From Bdellovibrio sp. NC01 (GTDB taxonomy: Bacteria > Bdellovibrionota > Bdellovibrionia > Bdellovibrionales > Bdellovibrionaceae): a stretch of 64,000 nt of DNA. The notes below the pieces were generated by a model, which worked only from the letters and a program-made list of their open reading frames with translations, did no database searches and was not told the origin of the DNA. Shown one piece after another: positions 16,997-25,217 of the stretch (position 1 is the first letter of the stretch; every line of letters begins with the position of its first letter). Where the stretch lies: positions 992,001 to 1,056,000 of the forward strand of contig NZ_CP030034.1 of the NCBI RefSeq assembly GCF_006874625.1, in the 5' to 3' direction. The translations under genes were made by a program, and so were the position numbers.

Positions 16997-18073
16997 ATGG
17001 CTGATTGGCGTGAACGAAGTGAAATGAATGGCGATGTGGTTTTTTTCCGTTACGTTTCTGAGGGAATGGAAAAGAGTCATGATGAGGTCTTCTTGTGGGA
17101 TCTCGATAAAACCTATCTTGATACGGCCATTGATTCGTTGTCGGGTTTGATGACGACGATTCTTGAAAAAGCTTTGAATAAGAAAAACGTTCCTGGCACG
17201 AACACTTTGTTGCAATCGCTTTCCGAGTATCGCAAGCAACAAAAAGGTTACATGTATTTTCCGATTTATTTCATCACGGCATCACCGCCACAGATGGAAG
17301 AAAGAATTTCGGAAAAATTCTCACTGGATAATATCAGACCGTTTGGTTGCTTTTATAAAGACAATTTAGCGAATCTTCGTCCGGGTCGCTTTTGGCGTTT
17401 AACGAAACAGGTCGGCTATAAGTTGCAAGCGTTGTTACAACTGCGCACGCGCTTAGGCGAAACGGTTCGTCAAATCTGTTGGGGCGATGACAGTGAAACA
17501 GATGCGATCATTTATAATCTCTATTCAGATATCTGTTCACGTCGTTTAGGTGCGCATGAAATTCGCACGACACTTGAAAGATTAAATGTTTCAGGCGAGC
17601 AAGTGGATACGATCTTGGAACTGCAAGCCAGCATTCCAGAAAATGATCCGGTTGAAAAAATCTATATCAATTTAGCGACGGATACGGACCCTGATTACTA
17701 TTTGAAATTTGGTCGCAGAACGCTTGCAACCTACAACACGTTCCAAGTCGCTCTTGATTTGTTCCAAGACCGTCGCATTGGCCTGGAAGGTTTGTATTCA
17801 GTCCTTCAAGACATGATCTACAACTACGGCTACACACCAGAAGAATTGATGAAGAGCTTTGACGAATTCATTCGTCGCGGAGTCCTTGGTCAAGCCGCCT
17901 ATGAAGAAGCCCGCGCATTCTTCGTCGAAAAAGGTTTGCTGTATCCATCGTACTCACCAACGGTCGCACCACTGAAAGAAAAATTAGTGGTTGAAGGAAG
18001 AGTCTACGAAATGGAAGGCGCCCATGAGCCTTGGATTCCAGAGCGCATCGACTACTTACACGATTATCGTTAA
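16997..18073 (+). CDS. HAD-like phosphatase-domain protein (APP1/DUF2183-type)
   Basis: 358 residues without a signal peptide. The HAD motif I is FLWDLDKTYLDT (DxDKT, about 31-42), motif II is YFITASPPQ and the acidic motif is CWGDDSETDAIIY. This layout matches the catalytic part of APP1-like phosphatidate phosphatases and related DUF2183 proteins. The C-terminal half is helical and not recognised. The start could also be the internal Met in SEMNGDVVFF. It is convergent with the AgmX-like gene, with a large inverted repeat between them. Confidence 0.72.
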   Translation: MADWRERSEMNGDVVFFRYVSEGMEKSHDEVFLWDLDKTYLDTAIDSLSGLMTTILEKALNKKNVPGTNTLLQSLSEYRKQQKGYMYFPIYFITASPPQMEERISEKFSLDNIRPFGCFYKDNLANLRPGRFWRLTKQVGYKLQALLQLRTRLGETVRQICWGDDSETDAIIYNLYSDICSRRLGAHEIRTTLERLNVSGEQVDTILELQASIPENDPVEKIYINLATDTDPDYYLKFGRRTLATYNTFQVALDLFQDRRIGLEGLYSVLQDMIYNYGYTPEELMKSFDEFIRRGVLGQAAYEEARAFFVEKGLLYPSYSPTVAPLKEKLVVEGRVYEMEGAHEPWIPERIDYLHDYR

Positions 18074-18080
18074 AGCGGGG

Positions 18081-18225
18081 ATTTGCTACTAAGGCAGAAC
18101 TTTACCTGTTCTTCGGCGGCACGCCATCCGGGCTCAATCGTCGCCGAAGCTTCGCTTCGGTTCGCGCATCCATGCGCCGACGAAGGCCGCCTACGCACAG
18201 GCAAATTTCTGCCTTAGCAGCAAAT
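18081..18225. repeat. 145-base nested inverted-repeat element
   Basis: The outer arms 18081-18108 and 18198-18225 are complementary at 25 of 28 positions. Inside, GGCGGC (18115-18120) pairs with GCCGCC (18186-18191) and TCGTCG (18138-18143) with CGACGA (18178-18183). The centre holds two hairpins: CCGAAGC/GCTTCGG with a TTC loop (18144-18160) and GCGCAT/ATGCGC (18164-18177). It fills most of the gap between two convergent genes. It could be a mobile palindromic element or a structured RNA. Confidence 0.85.
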
Positions 18226-18309
18226 TGTGCATATTCGAAAAACAAATAGCAGTTGTTGTTACTGAACTGCGTGTATAAAATACTCCGACGAAAAAGGGTA
18301 TGGATGTAG

Positions 18310-19119
18310 TTATTCGAATTTAAGAGGGAAGACTGTTGAGATGGCGTCGCCCGTGAATGATTTGAAATCGACTCGGCGAATGGCATCGATCAGGCATTTT
18401 TTGAAATTCGCATCGTTGATTGTCGATGAGGCGATTTCTGCGTTGTAGACTTTGCCGGATCTTTCGATAGTAAAACTAATTGAAGCTTGGCCAACCACAC
18501 CTGGAGTTCTTTGCAATAACTGTGTGTAGCACTTAAAGAACGAAGCACGTTGCAAGCGCAATGTTTCTTGAATCGCTTCGGAAGTAAGACCGCCTTCGAC
18601 TCGGCCGCTGATCATTTCTGGTGAAGCGTCAGCCGTTGGCGCTAGATCTGGAAGACTTTGTTGCGGAGCTTGTTTTTTATAATTCGTTTCGTAGTCCGTG
18701 GCTGTCCAACGAACGCCATCGCGAGAAACATAGACTGTGCCTTCACGGCCGAAGTTTTCTACTTGGACGTCACCACGCTTGATGATGATCACTGTGCGAT
18801 CGCTTTCTTCGTCCAACGTCACTAAAGAATTTTCTTCGACACGAATGCGGTAAGAAGAATCGAAGTCCATTGTGGCGTCGCCATCAGGACCTGTCTCAAC
18901 GGAATCCAATGCAAACAACGACGCTCTTTTCGTCAAAGTTTCTTTTTGGGTCATGTTTTTGCGAAGAACGAAGACTTTACCAAGATTGAGTTCGATACGC
19001 GCAAGAGGCGCTTCACCTGGTTTTTGTTTTTCAGTGCGGGATGCGATGAAGATAGAAAGAGCTACGCTCAAGATTCCGAAACCGATAAGAGATGCAATCA
19101 ACCAATTGTTCTTCGCCAT
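18310..19119 (-). CDS. FecR-like plus AgmX/PglI C-terminal domain protein, membrane-anchored
   Basis: 269 residues. One N-terminal membrane anchor (about 5-26, WLIASLIGFGILSVALSIFI) precedes a FecR-like beta domain (about 40-140, including RIRVEENSLVTLDEESDRT). The C-terminal domain (about 175-269) is the AgmX/PglI type, with RASFFKCYTQLLQRTPGVVG and GKVYNAEIASSTINDANFKKCLIDAIRRVDF. AgmX domains occur in gliding-related proteins of myxobacteria and relatives and resemble TonB C-termini. It lies 35 bases downstream of secG on the same strand. The role in the envelope is unproven. Confidence 0.85.
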   Translation of the reverse strand: MAKNNWLIASLIGFGILSVALSIFIASRTEKQKPGEAPLARIELNLGKVFVLRKNMTQKETLTKRASLFALDSVETGPDGDATMDFDSSYRIRVEENSLVTLDEESDRTVIIIKRGDVQVENFGREGTVYVSRDGVRWTATDYETNYKKQAPQQSLPDLAPTADASPEMISGRVEGGLTSEAIQETLRLQRASFFKCYTQLLQRTPGVVGQASISFTIERSGKVYNAEIASSTINDANFKKCLIDAIRRVDFKSFTGDAISTVFPLKFE

Positions 19120-19154
19120 AGGAAAACTATAGCGAAGAACTAAGTAGGGTTGTA

Positions 19155-19547
19155 CTACTTTGTAGCAGGAGCTGGAGTTGCTTCAACTGCTGGCGGAGTT
19201 TGTGGGATTTTTTGTGCTTCAGGAATTTGAGAAGCATCCGCACCAACTGGAGCCGTCGCTGGAACTGTTTGTTGAACAGGAGCCGCAGCTGGCAAAGTAT
19301 CAACAACTGATTTCGTTTTAGAAGAAGTCAAAACAGACAAAGTAAGGCAAGTGATCGCGAAGATGATAGATGCCCAAACAGTCATTTTGCTTGCAAGAGT
19401 TTGCGCGCCTGTTGCACCCAACAAAGAGTTCGAACCAGAGCTGCCACCCATGCCCAAAGCGCCATTGCTTTTAGAGTCTTGGATCAATACAAGAACGATA
19501 ACAACTAGGGCTACGATGATGTGGATAATACCAACGAAAGTATTCAT
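19155..19547 (-). CDS. secG: Preprotein translocase subunit SecG
   Basis: 130 residues. Two membrane helices flank the conserved cytoplasmic loop QDSKSNGALGMGGSSGSNSLLG (about 22-43), which is diagnostic for SecG. A C-terminal Ala/Pro/Thr-rich tail of about 50 residues is longer than in E. coli. The start at 19547 is chosen over upstream codons because GGGAG lies eight bases before it and the protein then begins at the first helix. SecG joins SecYE in the inner-membrane export channel. Confidence 0.93.
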   Translation of the reverse strand: MNTFVGIIHIIVALVVIVLVLIQDSKSNGALGMGGSSGSNSLLGATGAQTLASKMTVWASIIFAITCLTLSVLTSSKTKSVVDTLPAAAPVQQTVPATAPVGADASQIPEAQKIPQTPPAVEATPAPATK

Positions 19548-19688
19548 TATTAAGATCTCCCAAAGACCCAGAATATAGAGATAAAGGGGGCGCTTCGTCC
19601 ACCCTAAAGTGACCCACAGAATCACAAAGCCTTAATTGACGCAACGCAGTCTTGTCCTTAGCCCCGAGACCTCCCTAAACTCAAATAT

Positions 19689-20159
19689 ATGAATAAAATC
19701 CTAAGCCTTTTCGCGGTTCTATCGGTCCTGGTTTTAAGCTCCTGCACATCGAACGAAAGCCAAGTTAAAAAGCTCGCCTTAGCTGACGCCGAAACTCAGT
19801 TCAATGAGCTGATCCAAAAGGAAGCTGACGAGTACATCACTCAGTCCGAATTTTTAAAAAATGCGTATGTTTCTTACATGAAAAAGAACTCTGAATTTGA
19901 GATCGATGAGGTCACAATTCAGAATGAAAACTTGGCAGTCGCCGCGGTGAAAGTGACGACCTATCCGCCCGTACAACGCAAGTTGATGGTGAAGATCGCA
20001 GGCACAGTCAATCCAAGCCGCGAACGCCAGTTTAACTTTGGCAATGCCATTCAATTGATTCGCGAACAAACCGGGCAAACAGTTACGTCCGAGAAAATTC
20101 CAGCAGGTGTTTTTAAGTATCATAAGAATTCCAAGGGTGATTGGTTGCTAGAAAAGTAA
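19689..20159 (+). CDS. Small lipoprotein of unknown function
   Basis: 156 residues with a signal peptide and lipobox VLSSC (Cys19). The mature part is charged, with an acidic helix (ADAETQFNELIQKEADEYITQ), then a beta-rich region with conserved-looking IDEVTIQNENLAVAAVKV resembling an NTF2 or DUF4878-like fold. It has no recognised catalytic motif. It is divergent from secG and sits 91 bases before tmk; coexpression with tmk is possible but no shared signal is visible. Confidence 0.78.
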   Translation: MNKILSLFAVLSVLVLSSCTSNESQVKKLALADAETQFNELIQKEADEYITQSEFLKNAYVSYMKKNSEFEIDEVTIQNENLAVAAVKVTTYPPVQRKLMVKIAGTVNPSRERQFNFGNAIQLIREQTGQTVTSEKIPAGVFKYHKNSKGDWLLEK

Positions 20160-20250
20160 GCAAGCTACTCTTGAAGCAATGGCGCGATGCGATTAGTTGA
20201 CCGGGCGGGAGCTATGGCCGACAAAGAGCGGTGTTTGCTGAGGGGTCACA

Positions 20251-20886
20251 ATGGCATTTTTAGTTTTCGAGGGTTTGGACGGCTCGGGGAAAAGTTCCTT
20301 GATGGCGGCGCTTGAAAAAGAGCTGCAAAAAAGAGGAGTCGTTTTTCACCGCACGCGTGAACCGGGTGGGACACCACTGGGTGATGAAATCCGTAATATG
20401 ATTTTGCGTACTGACGGACCAGCGCCATTGCCTCGCACTGAATTGCTTTTGTATATCGCTTCACGTGCCCAGCACGTTGAAGAAGTCATTCGTCCTAAAC
20501 TTCAACAAGGAACATGGATTTTGTGCGATCGTTTCGCAGCAAGCTCTGTGGCCTTTCAAGGTGGCGGTCGCGAAATTTCTGAAACGGATGTTGTGAATTT
20601 GAATACTTTCGCAACCGGCGGTTTAAAAGCAGACCTGACAATTCTTTTGGATCTTTCTGTTGAAGAGTCGCGCAAACGCCGTCAAGGTCGTGGCGCGCAG
20701 AATGGTGAAAGTGAAGATCGTATTGAATCGGAAGCAGATTCCTTTCACGAAAAAGTGCGCAGATCTTTCTTGAAACAAGCCAAAGACGACCCCCAGGGTT
20801 GGTTGGTTTTGGATGCGCGCGAAACTCCAGACGGCTTGTACTTGCAGTTGTTGAATGCTTTGCAAGAGCGCGGAATTTTAAAATAG
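20251..20886 (+). CDS. tmk: Thymidylate kinase
   Basis: 211 residues. P-loop GLDGSGKSS (8-16), TREPGGTPLGDEIR for the dTMP-binding region, the DR motif in CDRFAASSVAFQGGGR and the LID region EESRKRRQGRG are all present. It phosphorylates dTMP to dTDP for DNA synthesis. GAGGGG precedes the ATG. It begins a tmk-holB-tatD cluster seen in many bacteria, with 14 bases to holB. Confidence 0.95.
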   Translation: MAFLVFEGLDGSGKSSLMAALEKELQKRGVVFHRTREPGGTPLGDEIRNMILRTDGPAPLPRTELLLYIASRAQHVEEVIRPKLQQGTWILCDRFAASSVAFQGGGREISETDVVNLNTFATGGLKADLTILLDLSVEESRKRRQGRGAQNGESEDRIESEADSFHEKVRRSFLKQAKDDPQGWLVLDARETPDGLYLQLLNALQERGILK

Positions 20887-20900
20887 GAAATTGAGAGCTC

Positions 20901-21851
20901 ATGGCAAGATTGGTCGACTTCATTTTAGGACATCAAGGCATCATCAAAAAGATGATTGATTCCTTCGAGGCTGGAAAGCCGGGTCAGACCTATTTGTTTG
21001 TGGGACCGAGTGGCGTCGGTAAAAAAATGACAGCCGTAGGCCTTGCGCAAGCTTTGATGTGCCCACAAAGTCCTCGTGGTTGCGGCAAATGTCCGTCATG
21101 TTTCCGTGTGGCACAAGGTCAGCACGAAAACTTGCGCATTATTGCTCCAGCCGGTGCACAAATCAAAATGGAGCAGGCCAAAGAAATCATCGAATTCTTA
21201 AGTCTGAAAAGTTTGGGCGGCAATCGTGTGATCATCATTGATCAGGCGAATGCATTGAATGCACAAACAGCGAATGCTCTTCTTAAAACTTTGGAAGAAC
21301 CACCTGAAGGGACATTCTTCTTTTTGATTGCTCCAAGTGTCGCGGGCATTATGCCGACAATTCGTTCGCGTTCACGTATCGTGCAGTTTAAACCATTAAC
21401 GATGGAAGAACTGGCGAAGCGTGTGAAAGCACCGACATGGGCGTTGAAAGCAGCGGGTGGAAGTTTTGAAAAACTCGCGCAGTTGCAAGATGGACCCGAG
21501 TTAGAGCTTCGTCAAAAATCAGTCGAGATCTTGAACGTCTTTTTGGCAGATGATGATTTCATCATGAATGAATTCTGGCGTTCGGAATTTAAAGACCGTG
21601 CGCAAGGACAGCGTCTGGTTTCTTACTGGGCAGGGTTCTTTAAAGATGCGATCTTCCTTCAAGAAAATGCGAAAAACCAAGTCGTAAATATCGACCAGGC
21701 CGAGCTTATTAAGACCTTAGCCGAAAAAGATCGTCAGATGCTTTTAAAACTCACGCAAGGAGCGTTTCAAGCTGAGCAAGCCATTGCCTCAAATCGTGAT
21801 CCGCAACTTGTGATGGAAGAGTACTTTGTGACGAGCAAAGAATTAAGGTAG
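20901..21851 (+). CDS. holB: DNA polymerase III delta-prime subunit
   Basis: 316 residues of the clamp-loader AAA+ family. It has GPSGVGKK at the P-loop and a zinc-binding module with four Cys (CPQSPRGCGKCPSC), followed by NALLKTLEEPPEG and the SRSR arginine motif typical of HolB. The last Walker A positions are K-K rather than K-T/S, consistent with delta-prime subunits that do not hydrolyse ATP. It acts in loading the sliding clamp. It is clustered with tmk and tatD and starts at an ATG after TTGAGAG. Confidence 0.92.
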   Translation: MARLVDFILGHQGIIKKMIDSFEAGKPGQTYLFVGPSGVGKKMTAVGLAQALMCPQSPRGCGKCPSCFRVAQGQHENLRIIAPAGAQIKMEQAKEIIEFLSLKSLGGNRVIIIDQANALNAQTANALLKTLEEPPEGTFFFLIAPSVAGIMPTIRSRSRIVQFKPLTMEELAKRVKAPTWALKAAGGSFEKLAQLQDGPELELRQKSVEILNVFLADDDFIMNEFWRSEFKDRAQGQRLVSYWAGFFKDAIFLQENAKNQVVNIDQAELIKTLAEKDRQMLLKLTQGAFQAEQAIASNRDPQLVMEEYFVTSKELR

Positions 21852-21860
21852 TATTGAGTC

Positions 21861-22634
21861 ATGCTTGAATGGATTGATGTACACTCTCATTTGAATATGT
21901 TGGAAGAAGGCGTTGATGCCGCTATTCAAAACGCGAAAGCGGCTGGCGTGCGTCGTCTGATCACAATCGGTACTGAACCGGGTGATTTCCAAACAGTGCT
22001 TGATATCGCCAATCAATATTACCCTGAAGTGTATTGCACTTTGGGTGTGCATCCTCACGATGGCAAAGTCTATACACCAGAAATTGGTGCCTTCATTGAA
22101 AAACACGCCGGCGATAAAGTCGTTGTTGCGATTGGCGAGATCGGTCTTGATTATTATTACGATCAATCTCCACGTGAAGAGCAAAAAGAAGCCTTCCGCG
22201 CACAACTTGAAATTGCGAAGCGCACGAAAATGCCTGTGCAAATTCACACGCGCGATGCCGACGAAGACACGGTTGAGATTTTAAAAGAATTCAAAGGCGA
22301 AGTGACTGGTATCATTCACTGCTTCACGGGTACGGAAATGCTTGCACGTGAATCTTTGGATTTAGGTTTTAATATTTCTATCAGCGGTGTTGTGACTTTC
22401 AAAAATGCGGATTCATTGCGTGCGATCGTAAAAATGTTGCCGCTAGATCGCATTCACGTCGAAACGGATTCACCGTTCTTAGCGCCTATTCCAATGCGCG
22501 GAAAGAAAAACACGCCAGCCTATGTGGTGCACACCGCGAAATTCGTGTCGGAATTAAAAGGCATCACTGAAGAGCAACTGGCTGAACAAACGCGCAAGAA
22601 CGCGCTTAAAATGTTCCCGAAAATTCAGTGGTAA
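21861..22634 (+). CDS. tatD: TatD-family metal-dependent hydrolase/DNase
   Basis: 257 residues with the full TatD metal site: HSH in DVHSHLNML, Glu in GEIGLDYYY, His in QIHTRDADED, His in IIHCFTGT and Asp in ETDSPFLAP. Family enzymes act as 3'-5' exonucleases or deoxyribonucleases in DNA repair and turnover. It is nine bases downstream of holB, completing the tmk-holB-tatD unit. A palindromic repeat lies right after the stop codon. Confidence 0.93.
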   Translation: MLEWIDVHSHLNMLEEGVDAAIQNAKAAGVRRLITIGTEPGDFQTVLDIANQYYPEVYCTLGVHPHDGKVYTPEIGAFIEKHAGDKVVVAIGEIGLDYYYDQSPREEQKEAFRAQLEIAKRTKMPVQIHTRDADEDTVEILKEFKGEVTGIIHCFTGTEMLARESLDLGFNISISGVVTFKNADSLRAIVKMLPLDRIHVETDSPFLAPIPMRGKKNTPAYVVHTAKFVSELKGITEEQLAEQTRKNALKMFPKIQW

Positions 22635-22642
22635 GCTAGGCT

Positions 22643-22670
22643 GGTCTACAATCCGACTTCGTCGGAGTAG
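22643..22670 (+). repeat. Dispersed palindromic repeat, copy 1
   Basis: GGTCTACAA followed by TCCGAC-TTC-GTCGGA and GTAG, then TGAAGTCTA. It lies eight bases after the tatD stop and matches the other copies in layout, with the stem changed on both sides so pairing is kept. Confidence 0.8.
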
Positions 22671-22689
22671 TGAAGTCTATTTCTCGAAT

Positions 22690-23553
22690 TTACCTTAAAG
22701 CTTGTTGTAATAGTCTTTTCTCTTCTTTTTTGATCCATGGAAAAAATGGGGCGACTTTGGTTGCTTGGGATCTGCCCATGCAGCTTTGTACGCCGTTGGG
22801 GAGTTTTTCACCAAAAGAGGCTGAGTTCACGCCGATCACTTTTAAGACTCCGTCTTTGTCGTAGAATTGTGGGCCGCCTGAGTCGCCTTGGCAAAGATGG
22901 CTGGGCCAATCTACTAACGTATAATAACGATCGGGAGTTTCTTTATAGAAGTTATCGATCTTCAAAACGCCACGATACAAAGTGCCAGTTGAATAGCGCA
23001 GATTTTCATTCGGTGCGCCGGTGTAGTCGACGGTACGTCCATAACCATAAGCATATGTCAGCATGTTGGAATAATTGGCGTTGATGTTGTTGTCGATCGC
23101 CACTGTGCTAAAGCCCTGAGGTATTGTACCTGCGAACACACCGATCGCGATATCATGGTCGTAAACTTTTTTGCTGTTGTAATCAGGATTGCGAACGAAC
23201 GCGAGTCCTTCACGCACCTCACGTTGTCCAGCGGTCGTATAAGTGTTTTCAAAAAGAACACGAAATCCCGCAAGGCCCGGGATCACCATTGGATCAAAGC
23301 AATGGCTTGCCGTTAAAATTGTATGAGCTCCGATTAAAGTGGCAGTACAGAATGTAATGGCGCCACGACGGGCGTTTAAAAGCTCAATCATCACAACGGC
23401 CTTCGAGGCAGGCGTATCACGCACGGTTTTAATTTGCCCATTGATGATGCCGGTCGTGTTTTGTGAATCGAAAGAATCACCCAGGTGTTGGTTACAAGCA
23501 ACAAGCCCGAAGACCAAAACAAACATGAGCGCGTGCTGACTTAAGTTTTTCAT
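22690..23553 (-). CDS. Secreted trypsin-like serine protease (S1 family), lipoprotein
   Basis: 287 residues with a signal peptide and lipobox GLVAC (Cys20). The chymotrypsin-fold triad is complete: His84 in LTASHCFD, Asp134 in YDHDIAIG and Ser225 in CQGDSGGP. The first mature residues IINGQ resemble the activation-cleavage end IVGG of trypsin, so a short propeptide is likely. It is a candidate extracellular or prey-directed protease, but the sequence does not show its target. It is convergent with tatD. Confidence 0.92.
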   Translation of the reverse strand: MKNLSQHALMFVLVFGLVACNQHLGDSFDSQNTTGIINGQIKTVRDTPASKAVVMIELLNARRGAITFCTATLIGAHTILTASHCFDPMVIPGLAGFRVLFENTYTTAGQREVREGLAFVRNPDYNSKKVYDHDIAIGVFAGTIPQGFSTVAIDNNINANYSNMLTYAYGYGRTVDYTGAPNENLRYSTGTLYRGVLKIDNFYKETPDRYYTLVDWPSHLCQGDSGGPQFYDKDGVLKVIGVNSASFGEKLPNGVQSCMGRSQATKVAPFFPWIKKEEKRLLQQALR

Positions 23554-23701
23554 TTCGTTTGTCCTCTTTGCTATTCACCATACCGAGACCGTGAAGAGGG
23601 AATCGACTTACGCAGACGTCATTTGTGGAAATGCAAAAAAAATTGCGAAAGGGTCCTGAAGTGTCTTGCTACAGGGACGCAAGAGCTTTAACTTAAAAGT
23701 A

Positions 23702-24331
23702 ATGAAGATCGCAGTTCAAGACGGAGAACGTTTTAATGTTTTTAGTCATCTTGCCGCGGGCCTGTTGGCTGCGTGCGGGGTGTGCTTGTTGATGTTTTCA
23801 GCTTTGCTGAAACACGATATGTCGCGAATTATCACCTGCTCAATTTATAGCATCTCGACGGTGGGTATCTACATCATCTCTGTTCTGTATCACGCGTCTC
23901 ACGGTCCAACGAAACAACTGTTTCGTCGACTTGACTATATCGGCATCTATTTAAAAATTGCAGGCAACTATACGCCGTATATGATTTTAGCCATTCAAGG
24001 CTTGCGTGGTTGGACCGTGCTTTCAACCGTGTGGACTCTGGCGGCTGCTGGAATCTTGATTGAGATTTTCTTTAAGCCTGATAATCGCCTTGTTCCAAAT
24101 ATGATTTATCTGACGATGAGTTCAACCGTGTTGCCGGTGATTCATATCTTAGCGCGCTCGGTTCCGCCGTTGGGTTTTGCGATGATCATGTTGGGCTTTT
24201 TGTCTTACGCTGTCGGTTTTTATTTCTTCTTGAATGACGATAAAATTCCGCACGGTCACGGGATCTGGCACATGTTCGTGATTGGCGGAAGTGCGTGCCA
24301 GTACATGTGTTTATTGATGTACGTCGTCTAA
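23702..24331 (+). CDS. Hemolysin III (PAQR/YqfA) family membrane protein
   Basis: 209 residues with about seven membrane helices. Family signatures are FNVFSHLAAGLLA near the start, SVLYHASHG in helix 2 and HGHGIWHMFVIGGSACQYM near the end; the Ser, His and HxxxH residues form the PAQR metal site. The ATG at 23702 is chosen; a TTG at 23666 would add 12 residues and neither has a strong ribosome binding site. Some members act as ceramidase-like hydrolases. 'Hemolysin' is a historic name. Confidence 0.88.
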   Translation: MKIAVQDGERFNVFSHLAAGLLAACGVCLLMFSALLKHDMSRIITCSIYSISTVGIYIISVLYHASHGPTKQLFRRLDYIGIYLKIAGNYTPYMILAIQGLRGWTVLSTVWTLAAAGILIEIFFKPDNRLVPNMIYLTMSSTVLPVIHILARSVPPLGFAMIMLGFLSYAVGFYFFLNDDKIPHGHGIWHMFVIGGSACQYMCLLMYVV

Positions 24332-24449
24332 TTTTCTATTTCGTTTCCCTTACAATTTATTTCCATTGAATCCCTGGTAATTCCAATTGTGAACTTATGT
24401 CGAACTCTTTGGCGCAATGAATATTTCTTCTTTGCATTCACAAAGTTCC

Positions 24450-24469
24450 CACAAAGCCGGGGGCTTGTG
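24450..24469 (+). other. Bulged hairpin in the leader of the 162-residue exported gene
   Basis: CACAAAGCC (24450-24458) pairs with GGCTTGTG (24462-24469) with one bulged A and a GGG loop, 39 bases before the ATG. No T tract follows. It could be a leader structure or the weak end of the upstream transcript. Confidence 0.4.
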
Positions 24470-24508
24470 CTAAACCTTCAGCGTTTTCAATCAGTGAAGG
24501 AGATTTGA

Positions 24509-24997
24509 ATGAAGGCACTTCTGGCAGTGGCAGTAGCGTTTTTGGCGATGAATGCAGCAAACGCAAACGAACTTAGAAAAGTAGTAGATGGCTCTGGACG
24601 CTCTTGCGATAAAGCAAGTGATTACGGTCAAGGTATGCAAGTTCAAATGAACAAAAAAGCCGACGCTTTGACAATCAGCCTTGTGAAATGTGAATTGGTA
24701 AATGGCCAAGGACAATACGTTCTTGAAAGTGCCGTGAACTCTCGCTCTTTCAAAGCGATCAATGGTGAAATGGTCAGTGAGTCGTATCAAGGCTTCGAGC
24801 TTTTGTTGGTAGATGGTAACAGCAAACTTTTGCGTACGATCCAGTTGAACTCGCTGGAACAAACGTCTCAAGAAGTTTTGCAATTGAACGACTTGCAACA
24901 AGGTACGGATTTGGTTTTGCGCGCAGTAAAAAGCTACAAATCTGAAAGCGGTATCAGTGACAATCACTATGTCACTTGGGGCAGCTTCCGTTACTAA
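24509..24997 (+). CDS. Small exported protein of unknown function
   Basis: 162 residues with a signal peptide (MKALLAVAVAFLAMNAANA) and a beta-rich mature domain. There are two cysteines (SCDKAS and VKCELV) that could form a disulfide. GAAGGAG precedes the ATG by about eight bases. It is monocistronic, with a strong terminator downstream. No family is recognised. Confidence 0.8.
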   Translation: MKALLAVAVAFLAMNAANANELRKVVDGSGRSCDKASDYGQGMQVQMNKKADALTISLVKCELVNGQGQYVLESAVNSRSFKAINGEMVSESYQGFELLLVDGNSKLLRTIQLNSLEQTSQEVLQLNDLQQGTDLVLRAVKSYKSESGISDNHYVTWGSFRY

Positions 24998-25026
24998 TTT
25001 TCGTTAAGAAAATCGCACAAATGAAG

Positions 25027-25059
25027 AAGGGTTTGCGTTCATCCGCAAACCCTTTTTTT
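25027..25059 (+). terminator. Rho-independent terminator
   Basis: GGGTTTGCG (25029-25037) pairs perfectly with CGCAAACCC (25044-25052) around a six-base loop and is followed by seven T. It ends the transcript of the 162-residue exported gene. Confidence 0.9.
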
Positions 25060-25217
25060 ATGCCCGAAAATCCCTTAAAGGCGCCGTGTTTGAGCTTAGT
25101 GTCTAAGTTTCAGACAGGTGTCGAAGGTTTAAATGGTTTTTACGGGGGCCTTGGTCACTCTATTAAACGGCACGAAGTTTGGAATGTGCACACCGAAGTT
25201 CCAAATATGGAGTGATC

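Noticed and set aside
24445-24475. Possible c-di-GMP (GEMM) riboswitch because of ACAAAGCCGGGGGCT and CTAAACC
   Set aside because: The conserved 5' half (GCACAGGGCAAACC-like) is absent and only one short bulged stem can be drawn, so it is recorded as a plain hairpin.
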